Source: Caprella mutica (Eukaryota; Arthropoda; Malacostraca; Amphipoda; Caprellidae). From it: a stretch of DNA of 64,000 nucleotides. Below the pieces are notes generated by a model. It was not told the origin of the DNA, ran no database searches, and worked only from the letters and a program-made list of their open reading frames with translations. The stretch covers positions 124,001 through 188,000 of the forward strand of contig CANNZV010000922.1 of the NCBI GenBank assembly GCA_947561585.1, written 5' to 3'. Below are positions 24,386 to 35,200 of this stretch, in pieces (the first letter of the stretch is position 1; each line of letters starts with the position of its first letter). Both the position numbers and the translations under genes were made by a program.

Positions 24386-25167
24386 TAAATTTCACATCTG
24401 ATGTCAATTAAACATTCATTCTTTAGTTTGACTTTTAATAACCTCTACTGTGAATATATTAGCTTTGGAATTTTCCTTTACAGCCATTATTGTTAGGAGC
24501 TACTTGACGCTTAATATTTCGACATCAATTTAAATTCTTTCGCTATCGTGTATAAAAAATACACTGAACTAAGAAACATTTATACTGAAAGTGTCATTTC
24601 TTTTATTATAAGGAACCAAATTCATAATTTATGTTCGTGACTTCAATGACTGATGGTACCAAGTGCTTCTTTGTTTAAAGAGAAGAAATGCTACTAGGTA
24701 CAAACCGGTTTAGTACATTCAAGGTCATCTGTGGATATGAAATAAGAATTAATAGTTAAAAATCTATCATATATGTCATTGTCATCCCATATGATTATGA
24801 AAAATATTTATGAAAGAAGTACCGGCATTCAGCTCAACAATTGAATCAACCAACGTTAATCAAATTGACCTTGTACTAAACTACTTGTATCTCGAGTTAT
24901 GTTGCAAACTGAATACATCGTATTATCACTATTAAAACATCCTATTATACATACAAGAACTTAGTCAACATGATTTATAAATTTTTGAGTATTTGCAATT
25001 CGTTTGATGATAACTGAAGATTCACTAGGTAGACTGTGACCTCCCTCTAGCCTCTAGGAATGATGCGGCACTTTTTAGTTGTTGTCGGCATAGTAGTAGG
25101 TACTAACAGACTCCGCACTTGTGGCAGTGCTGATTTAACTACAGTCAGATACGGTAATAAGCTCAAC
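24386..25167. other. Intergenic region between the two GST genes
   Basis: AT-rich spacer that must contain the GST1 3' end and the GST2 promoter. An ATG-open frame starts at 25060, but the family start MAPVLGYW is at 25168, so the upstream part is read as 5' UTR. No other feature was recognised. Confidence 0.5.
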
Positions 25168-26422
25168 ATGGCTCCTGTACTTGGATATTGGTCTTTGAGA
25201 GGTGTAAGTATAGTTTCTAAATTAATACTTAATTTATTTTATAATTTCTAGTACAGACTTCAGATAGAACTAATTGATTGAACGTATAGTTGTATACTGC
25301 ATCTTTTTTTAAGTTTTTAGTTATCTTACTTATGTTTGTTTTAGACTGTTCAAAATGGACTCCTTTGTTTAGTTAATTGAAATCTTGTTCAATACAGTTG
25401 GGTGAGCCCATTCGCACTCTACTAGCGTACACTGGTGCCAAGTACGAAGAGAAGCAATACCACATCGGTGCTCCACCAACCTTCCAATGTGAAGAGTGGA
25501 AAACTGACAAGGCAACCCTGCCAGTCGACCCACCTAATGTGAGTGATTTAGCTTATGCTAATATCCTAACAAAGCTAATATATGTATTACTTCATTTTAG
25601 TTATTTATAACCATGAAATAAATCATTTTAGATTCAGCTAAGTATCTTTTAAAATGTTACGTAATCATTTGCATCATTCATAGAAGAGCAATGTAAATTG
25701 AAATATAATCTATATTCAGTACCTACTTTCTTTTCCGTTGACTTTTGTATTTAATTTTAGCTGCCCTATTATATCGATGGAGACATAAAGATGTCTGAAA
25801 GTGGAGCTATCATGCGCCATCTTGCTCGCAAATTTGGTTTGGACGGAAGTACTGAACAGGAGAAGATTCGGATTGACGTCGCTGCTGGGGTTCTCAATGA
25901 TCTATTCAGAGCAATTGTCCAGCTCGTCTTTTCTCCTGAATATGTGAGTCATTTATCCACCAAAGCCATGTGATTAAAGGATAAAACTGTTAACATGGTA
26001 AACTAATATCATATTTTGCGTTTCAGGATGATAAGAAGAAGCCTTTTGACGAAGGCCTCGATGGCTCTCTTGGAAAATGTGAAAAGATCCTAAGTGGAAA
26101 TTTCATCGCTGGAGACAAGGTAGATTTGATATTTCAAATTAATTGTTATTGTAATACAATTTGGAACCAATAATTCTATTGACATTTTTTGTGTTTGCAG
26201 ATTTCCTTCGTAGACTTCACCTTTCTGGAGCAGTTGGAGAGGTATGAGCTTCTAGTGCCAGGTTGTCTCAAAAAATATCCACAGCTAGAAAATTACTTAC
26301 AAAGAATGTTGGCTCTCCCTGCGATTGCCGCTTACAAGAAAACTGACGGATACCAAAAAGTTCTAAAGACGAGATTCTTCGGAAGAATGTGCAAAATAGG
26401 AAGCGGTGAAGAGACTTATTAA
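25168..26422 (+). CDS. Glutathione S-transferase, mu class, copy 2
   Basis: Tandem paralogue of the gene at 22630. Exons 25168-25203, 25398-25538, 25761-25943, 26027-26119, 26201-26422 (36, 141, 183, 93 and 222 nt) give 224 residues. MAPVLGYWSLRG carries the catalytic Tyr7; LGEPIRTLLAYTGAKYEEKQ, LPYYIDGDIKMSESGAIMRH and ISFVDFTFLEQLERYELL cover both GST domains. Introns are shorter than in copy 1 while exon lengths and phases are identical, so the pair arose by duplication of an intron-bearing gene. An upstream in-frame ATG (25060) would add 36 residues with no family counterpart and is not used here. Likely role: xenobiotic or lipid-peroxide detoxification. Confidence 0.92.
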
Positions 26423-26463
26423 TTGGCACGTCCTAATAATATTAATGAACCACAAAATCATAT

Positions 26464-26469
26464 AATAAA
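26464..26469 (+). terminator. Poly(A) signal AATAAA for GST2
   Basis: Canonical AATAAA 42 bases after the GST2 stop codon, at the normal distance for a short 3' UTR. Confidence 0.6.
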
Positions 26470-26994
26470 TGATGAAAAATTAGTACTTCTTTCAATTCCT
26501 ATCTAAAGCATTTAAATGTAGTCAACGTATCATAAATTTATGCAGATATTTAGAGTGAACCTATGGAAATTTACATCTTAATTCTAAGTTCTAATCAAGC
26601 TTTAAACTTTAAAGTATTTCAAATCAATATATAATTTTCTTCGTCATTATAGTCGTCAGGTTTGTTAAATTTAATACCGATCTAGTTTATTTAAGTTTTA
26701 AAAGTGATGGAATGAAATCAAACCACACGGAAAATCTTACTATCGATATATAGAAAGATACAATTCAACTAAATGGTCACAAAATTTAATATTTCATTTG
26801 GCGAGTTGGGATATTTACAACAATCAATATGGTTGTGACAATATGCTTTTAAATCAATAGATACTAGACTGTTCTGATGTTATTCTGCACTGTAGAAATT
26901 ATTAAGGAAGTAAAGATGGAGCTATAACAGAACACCAGAAAAGACCATAGGTTGTTATTTTTCTTCTAATGTGATATGCCCATATGGTGATAAC

Positions 26995-27209
26995 TAGGGT
27001 TGTGACATTGCATATGCTTTTCTAACACGCATATGCTTGATAGATTGGCATATGCAATCACAAATATGCGTATGCATTTATAGATATGCATATACTTTTA
27101 TTCTCAAATGCATACGAGTTTTCTCAAAAAGCATAAAACCTGTTGCATATGCAGTATATTTCCCAGTGCATATACTGCATATTTGGAAATGCATATTGTC
27201 ACACTCCTA
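26995..27209. mobile_element. hAT-type MITE, TAGGGTTGTGAC family, variant interior
   Basis: Ends match the family at 5197. The flanks GTGATAAC and GTGATAAG match at 7 of 8 positions. The interior is a run of short GCATATGC-type inverted blocks and differs from the other copies. Confidence 0.6.
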
Positions 27210-27337
27210 GTGATAAGTTGATAAGAGACTACATAGAAACGTTAAAATGGTTTCAAAACAATTAGGATTTTACAGAATGATAGTAAAAGTACCAGTAATT
27301 ACTATTAACCATATAATTAATAATTTGAATATAGGGT

Positions 27338-27553
27338 TTAAGAAGCAGTCAGAGAGGAAAGTGGTCATGAACAGTCACCTACCACCAATTATGGAGTGCT
27401 TATGGATGCAGAAAAGCTACTACCAAGCTATTCACTCACTGAAGAGGTGATAGTAAATGAAGCCTACGAGTCTACCTAACACAAAATCTAAAACCTCGTA
27501 GTTGAAGAGCATAACCCTAGCGCTATCCTCTAAAACTGCAAGTAGCGTTAAAA
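27338..27553. repeat. Dispersed repeat family, copy A
   Basis: Contains the shared blocks GATAGTAAATGAAGCCTACG and TCTAAAACTGCAAGTAGCGT and ends in an A-run, as SINEs and LINE 3' ends do. Other copies are near 28200-28560, 31138-31625, 52777-53010, 55571-55895 and 60339-60477. Confidence 0.65.
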
Positions 27554-28199
27554 AAAAATCCATATTCTAAATTTACAGGATAATGAGTAAAAAATAGTTA
27601 TAAAATATATCTTTATTTATAAAATCATATTTGAGAAAAACAAATTTTAATTTTTTTCTAAACATCAAAATTTAACGAAAGAATTGGAAACAGATAATAA
27701 AATTAAATTAAATCTCAACTGACACTAAAATAACATTTAAAGTTAATTGTGAGCAGCTATTGATATGCACTAAAATTTGAATATATTTAGAAATAAATAA
27801 AAGTTAGGTTCGAAATAAGAGAGAGAAATAGCACGAAACTAATAAAAAATATCCTGTAGTTAGGTTTGAATTAATTAGAAATTTTCTGGTTTAGATTTAC
27901 TTAATTATCTATACGTGCACTCTACCTTAGTAAACCCATATATGTTATTACATAAGCAAGCTTCAAAATACTTAAAAACATCAACTAGGATAAATGATAA
28001 AAAATATTATTTACATAATAAGAATATTAAATAGATAATTTATAACAGCAAAATACAAACAATAGAATCAATTTACTATTTACAAAATGTGCGAGCTAAA
28101 TTCTAGAACAGAATACTTTCATTATTAATTAAATAGTAATACAATTTAGTTGATAAAAAGACTATGGCTCAGTTCTATATATTTATAAAATTAAATTTA

Positions 28200-28560
28200 G
28201 GTTCCTAACATCTGCTTCGGAACCAAGACCATATTACTGACATCTAAAAGCTATTAAATTAATACAAGGGACTGGAAGAAGCAGTCAAGAGAAGAAAGTG
28301 GCTCTATGAACAAAGTCACCTACTACCGTCGGTGACAATGCTCATGGATGCAAAAAAGCTTCTCTGTGAATACAGTCACTTACCAAGAAATGCGACAAAA
28401 TGGGATACAAGCACCGGTGGCTGTCCTGACGGATGGAAAATGAAGAGGTGATAGTAAATGAAGCCTACGAGACTACCTAACACAAAATCTAAGACCTCGT
28501 AGTTGAAGAACATAACCCTAGCGCTATCCTCTAAAACTGCAAGTAGCGTTAAAAACAATT
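28200..28560. repeat. Dispersed repeat family, copy B
   Basis: The most complete copy. It begins with a CTGCTTCGGAACC block, then GGACTGGAAGAAGCAGTCA, and ends TGCAAGTAGCGTTAAAAAC. On the minus strand a short frame (VLDFVLGSLVGFI) is also open in copy C, which may simply reflect recent DNA identity. Confidence 0.65.
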
Positions 28561-28736
28561 ATAAACTTTTATGAGCTCTATCTTAACTAATAGATATATA
28601 AAAAAAATAATTAATTGTATTCCTAGTGAAATAAATAGTAGTAAGCATTTAAACTAAAGTATTTACTGAGGGGAAAGAAAATATTTGTGCAGGTGAAACT
28701 ATTGCCTGAATTGAGAGAAAAAAAGTTACTACAGTG

Positions 28737-29213
28737 ATTCACAGCACAGTAGACAGTGAACCACAGCACAGTAGACAGTGAACCACTACACAGTAATCAG
28801 TGAACCACTACACAGTAATCAGTGAACCACTACACAGTAATCAGTGAACCACTACACAGTGATCAGTGAACCACTACACAGTGATCAGTGAACCACTACA
28901 CAGTGATCAGTGAACCACTACACAGTGATCAGTGAACCACTACACAGTGATCAGTGAACCACTGCACAGTAGACAGTGAACCACTACACAGTGATCAGTG
29001 AACCACTACACAGTGATCAGTGAACCACTACACAGTGATCAGTGAACCACTACACAGTGATCAGTGAACCACTACACAGTGATCAGTGAACCACTGCACA
29101 GTAGACAGTGAACCACTACACAGTGATCAGTGAACCACTACACAGTGATCAGTGAACCACTACACAGTGATCAGTGAACCACTACACTGTGATCAGTGAA
29201 CCACTACACAGTC
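28737..29213. repeat. 22-bp minisatellite at the GOLGA2 3' end
   Basis: About 21 units of a 22-mer containing GTGAACCACTACACAGTGAT. The gene-proximal end overlaps the last GOLGA2 coding exon: the stop codon (29182-29184) and the last ten or so codons are repeat sequence. The rest would be 3' UTR or downstream DNA. Confidence 0.9.
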
Positions 29214-32200
29214 CACAAGGGTGCAATGGTGTGCTGTCCGACGATGGTTGTTTTTCCATTTCTTTTATCAGGTTCAGAATACGAGTCACTGTCTCACTCT
29301 CAGGCTTTTCTTTTCTCTCTGAAATATAGGAACACTTTACTACATGAAGTCCTCTATAGTGAATGAGTTAGGATGTAGCTCGTATAGTGAACAGATTTTC
29401 TTTAGTCGGTCATAAAATAGCCTTCAGTTTTAGAAAACTGATGACCATTCATGGCAGACTAAAGGAAATTTGTTCACTATACGTAAGTTGTAGTTCCCTT
29501 ACTCAGGACCCTACATTCACTATAGTTGAGTATAGTTAAGCTTTCTATGCTTAAATTGTATAAAACGACATGCGGCAAGAATTGCGTCAAAGTTATCCCT
29601 CAATGATCATAGTTTTCTATGATTTTAATCATAGAAAACTATCTAGTGTATCTGATATATGTGATATTTTTCCGCTCTTGTACTAACTTCACATTTTTAA
29701 AAAGAATCTTTACAATTGTAATGCTGTATTTTAATGGTCAGGGTACACGACGACAAATTTGTTAGATTTGAAAATAATAGAAAATTAGAAAACTGATTTG
29801 TGAAAATAATACAGTGACTCTTTTCTCTCAACGATAACTATAAATTTTATTTGCGTTGCCTGATGGCCATTCATGGCAGACTAAAGAAAATCTGTTCACA
29901 TCCTAACTCTTTCACTGAAGAACATTTTACTGTAGAAGAAGAATCTAGCTCTTTATTTCTATTAGAGTCTAAGGCAAGTGTCTCAGTCTCACCGAGAGTC
30001 TCCACTGTCTCCTGTGGTTTGGCTGCGTCTTCTGATGAGCCATTCGTTACAGCTGAGTCAGGGGGACTCGAACTCAAACCTACAGTGAGAAAAAGAGGTG
30101 GAGATGTGAAAAGAGATGGAAAGCTAATAGTAATGTAGCTAGAGTTAATCTACCACATACTCCTTTGACCCTAATTGCACTGACAAAATTTGAAAGGATT
30201 CTTTACACATTGATATTTAGGAAACCAGCGACTCGAATTATACGATTTTTTGTCAGTTAATAGCTTTTATCATATTAATGTACTGGGCAAAATTTTATTT
30301 ACCCAAGATTGATGGGAATAGTGTTATTATATTGAATGAATTCGGTTTGTCGAGAATAAACTCCAGATCTATACTAAATTTATTCTCTAAAATAATATAT
30401 TTCTCCATTACTATCACTATAAGATGCAGTTCTCACTTTTCTGGTGGGTGTGCTCTGCCTGTACGTCAGTCACCAGTTTGTTGACGCCTGACAGCAGAGT
30501 CTGAGATTGACAGCTATCCTTCTCTCTACTCAGTGCCAGCACCAAATGCTGAAAAAACACATAGTCATTAATGAAAAAAAAAGAAACAATTAGCATCGAA
30601 AGTGCTTTGTAAAATGAACTAATAAATCAAAATAAAGTTTATCAACTGTTTTACATCAAATCAACAATTTATTGAATTTATATATCAAATTAACTGTTAT
30701 ATATACAAACTCAGATTGACTGAAAATGATCCTTACAGAATTTCCATTCTCATAAATAATTGTGTAGCTATTATTCAAAGAACATTTTAAATACCCAGAC
30801 TAATTTTAAAATATCTACAAGCATTACAATTAATAAAGTTTTTTTTTTTTGTAAATGTGAAATCAGTAAACTGTAAGTAAATCATTTCACACGTTTCTCA
30901 CCTGTAGTTGGTCTAGTTTCTCTTGCAGTGTTTTTCTGTCTCCTCTCAATCTGTCCAACTCCAAGTCTTTCTCCCTCATCTGCTGACTAAGCACTCCTCT
31001 CTTGAACTGGTAAATCGTGATGTAGTCACCTGGTGAAGATAAATGAGAAATTGAAAAAGACAGTACAGAACAAAAACGCTTGGACTGGAAAAGAAAGATT
31101 ATTATTAACAAAAACTTTAAATTAGAGAAGGGCAAAAGCACCATTGACTGCAATCACGGATGAAAGAGGTTAAGGAAGAGGTGATAGTAAATGAAGCCTA
31201 GGAGGAGTCTACCTAACACAAAATCAAAGAGGAAAATGGAGAGGTGATTGTGATTATCATTATTATTTCATTCTGGATTCTGCCACGTCGTCCGGAGGGA
31301 GTCGGATATTTCGTGACGAATTTTATTTATATCTCCTTAAGTCCTATGGCTTCCAGATATGCCATGTGCTTGGAAAAATTGAATGTGTTATAGTTACTTC
31401 AACAATCTAAGAGGAATGAACCCTACTAGTCTACCTAAAACAAAATCTAAGAACTCGTAGTTGAAGAACATAACCTTAGAGCTATTCTCTAAAACTGCAA
31501 GTAGCGTTAGAAAATGATAAACTTGGTAAAAAAGACAGTCCAAATTACAACAGTTCAGAGTCAAAGAAGCTCCTTCTCTTTCATTCACCACAGACAGTTT
31601 CAGGATAGAGCCCCTTTGAATATAAATAAATATTTCAGTTTCTTATTTTGTTATTTCATCTTTGGAAATAGCTATAGCTTTTTAATGTATTCAATCTATT
31701 TTCTGAAATCAGTTATTAATATTATTACTCACCAATGGTGTCATTTTCCAGCTGCAGTTGCTCCACGGTGACCTCTAGGTTTTGCTTCTCCTCATTCATG
31801 GTAGCCACTTGAGTCATGGCTTTGTGGAAGCGAGTCACTAGGGCGGAGTGGGTGGAGGAGAGCTGAGCCAAACGGTACTCCAGTAGAGAGGTTCTGTCTG
31901 CAGGAACTGGGTGGGAAAACACAAATAGTCAAAGAAATGAACTTAATAGCAATAGGATTAGGAGGGAGCCTATTACCGTTACATAATTGTTAGGGTCAGT
32001 TCTGAGTGATTGAAAATTTCCACATTTCCGATCATATAAGAATAAATATATTGCTACTTTAACTAGCTATTTAAATTGGTATCCACGATACCTCCGGGTA
32101 TGGTGGATACCAATTAAAATAACTGGTATCTTAGCCACTATTAGAATAGATGTGAATGAAGATCTATTAAAATTAGTATATAATTTAAAACTATTAAACA

Positions 32201-35200
32201 GCATGTCATTTTTATTGGTCGTTTCCTTTAAACTTTTTTATGGGTTGTTCTGTTAAGATTTCTCACAATTAATTGATTAGATCTAATGAGAAATTCTTGC
32301 TCTTATTGCAAATTCACAATATTGAAGTGAAGGGATAAACCTATTGCAGTTTTCTAATTATTGAGATATAGTAATTCAACTCCTAGTTACATTATTTATA
32401 ATATATTCAAGGTTTAAAGCAACAAAAATACTTAAAGCACTAGGATAAGAAAGCTTAGAAATATATTGAGCAAATAATACTTACAGGTTGCAAGGGAGTG
32501 CAGTGATTAATAACTAGGCTTGTGACAATATGCTTCATAAATCATAGATCTCAAGAATATGGACGAAATGAAATGGTATCGAACACTATATACCGCTGGC
32601 TTAAAATGTTTCAATACTGCTTAATTCTGTAAGTCTAAAATATTTTTCGGGATCTATGATTTAAAAGCATATTGTCACAACCCTAACAATAACTAATTAC
32701 TTTGTACGAGATAATAATAAAGCTTTACAATTATTCACTTTACTGCTGAATGGGGGTATACTTTCCTTTACTGAGTAGAGAGTACAGCAGTGACTTTACT
32801 GTAGAAAAGGTATCAGTAAAGAAAGAAAGAGAAAAACACGAAGTTATCTTCACACTTGAATTGTACAGTCAAAATAAGTTTCCTATTGATAATAAAATAG
32901 TTTCCTCCAATTGATAAAAAAGTTCTTAAATTCAAATAAAAAGGATCTATTAATTGACTTTTAGTGATAAACAAACTTCGTAAAATGATTTGAAAGAATA
33001 GCAAAATAAATATGACTGTAGCTATATGAAGCGGTAGCCATTTCCCTTGTTGAGTTTATAAATAGGTACTGTTAAATGTTAATCATAATGCAGTAGGTAT
33101 AATGGAGGGGTAAGCGTGAGGAATGACAGTACCTTTCTCTACCGGTGCAGTAAGCAGAAGCAGTACAAGCAGGGCTGAGGAGCAAATGATACGCACTGAC
33201 ATTGTTTACGTAGTTAGGGTAAGTTATGAATTACCGGTCAGTTCCACATCTTCAGTCATATAAGAAAAAAGTAGTAATCATTATTATGATTAGTATCCAT
33301 GATAGATACCTGTTGGATCAATGGATACCAATTATAATAAAGTAATTGTAAAGTAAAGCTATATTGTTTTTTTCTATATGACAGGAAGATGTGGAACTGA
33401 CCGATAATTCATAACTTAACCTCTTACTGAAGTTTTGGAGGAACAGTTACATCAGCCTTCTCAATCTAATGTTCTCTTTAAGGGCCGTACACACGTAGGG
33501 TTTTTTAAGTCTTTCCACCAGCCTTTTTGCTAAGCTCCTCCTACTTTTTCCACGAGAATATAAGAAAAAACGATATAATTAATATTATTTATTTCAGTTG
33601 GTATATAAATAATAATTTTATCGTTTTTCTTTTATTCTCGTGGAAAAAGTAGGAGGAGCTTAGCAAAAAGTCTGGTGGAAAGACTTAAAAAACCCTACGT
33701 GTGTACGGCCCTTTAATAGTTTTTGGTTGATTCAAATGGGTTAAGAAATCAAAATAGCTAATTGAAGCACATAGAGATATCTTTTGGAAGACAGCGATAT
33801 TGACTAGTAGGAAGGACTATAGGGTGAACTGTAGCGTCTTACCTCCCTGTGTCTGCAGTCTCGCTAGTACCTCAGTCATGGAGGTACTCTGCAAATCCCC
33901 TTCTTTCATATGCTCCAATATATACCTATATTTACCACTGGGATTGACAAGGCTTACTTCCTTGACGGGTGCACCAGAGGGCTTACTTTGAGCATTGTCG
34001 GAGGAATCTCCACTTGTGATTGATGAAAAGGAGTTATCAGTAGTGGAGTCACCATTGGTCATCTTCTCTCCAATCACCACATCACCATTCACCTTCCCAC
34101 TTTGGTGACTGTTTTCACTCTGCACAGAAGAAACTGAAGAATCCTCACTGCTCTGTTTTGGTTCTTCCGTGAAGTTGCCGTTAGTGCTGAGATTTTCCTG
34201 GTGGTGCGGAGGAGCTATAACGGCTGAAGTATTAGATCTAAGCTGCTCTAGCTCTCTTTCTTGGGTGAACACAGTGTCTCTGGAAACAGCGAGAACAATA
34301 TAGTAGGGACATAATTACTTGGAATTAATAATTTGCTAATACCCTATATACACCAATAGCTACCTAAAAATCACCATTAGTCAAATATCTAAAAAATGCC
34401 GATATAGAGAGTATCAATACAGATAGCATCTGCACAGCTCTAGTATAAAGAAATATGAAATCACTCACTTCATGTTGTTTTCCCTCTCAGTTGCCTCTGT
34501 TAGTTGTTTCAGAAGTCCTTTCTTAAGATGCAACTCTCTCTCTAACTTCTCAGTGAGTTCTAACTTTTTGTTACTCTGAAAGAAGAAGTGGCAGGTGCTA
34601 TAGTTGCTTTGGAGAGGTTTGCTTCATTCCCATCCAGACAAAATTGTCAAATCTTCTCATAATAGCTACAGTTTTGACTACAGTTACTCCTAATAGGGGA
34701 AGTTACGAATTATTGGTCAGTTCCACATCTTTAGTCATATAAGAAAAATAGATACAATAATAATTACATTATTTTAACTGCTAGCAATATAGCTTTCTCT
34801 TATATGACCGAAGACGTGAAACTGACCGATAATTCGTAACTTACGCTATATCATGTGCTTTATTAGGTATAATTCCAATTTATTCAAACCCTAGGGAAAC
34901 CAGTTCATTACAGGAGAAAGTGCGGAAAACCTGTATTCTCCCGATATCATAACTATAGCAAGGGAAACTTATTGTCTTATTCATATAGTCACCATCATGA
35001 CGAAGCCATCCTGCAGTTCTGAAAGCTGTTCCTTCAATATCTTGTTCTGTGCGAGTGCTCTGGAAGTAGCCACCTTGTCACTCTGCATCTTAGACAGCAG
35101 AGCACTGTTATCAACACTGCCTGTCTGCTGTCTGTCTAACGACAGCTCTAAACCCTCTACTTTGTGACGCATCTCTTCAGACAGTTTAACTAGGGAGAGG

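Noticed and set aside
25060..25167. N-terminal extension of GST2 from the upstream ATG
   Set aside because: The added 36 residues have no counterpart in GSTs or in the tandem copy, and MAPVLGYW at 25168 is the family start.
28376..28558. 60-codon minus frame as a gene
   Set aside because: Lies inside a dispersed repeat with copies elsewhere; the shared frame is more easily explained by recent duplication of the DNA.
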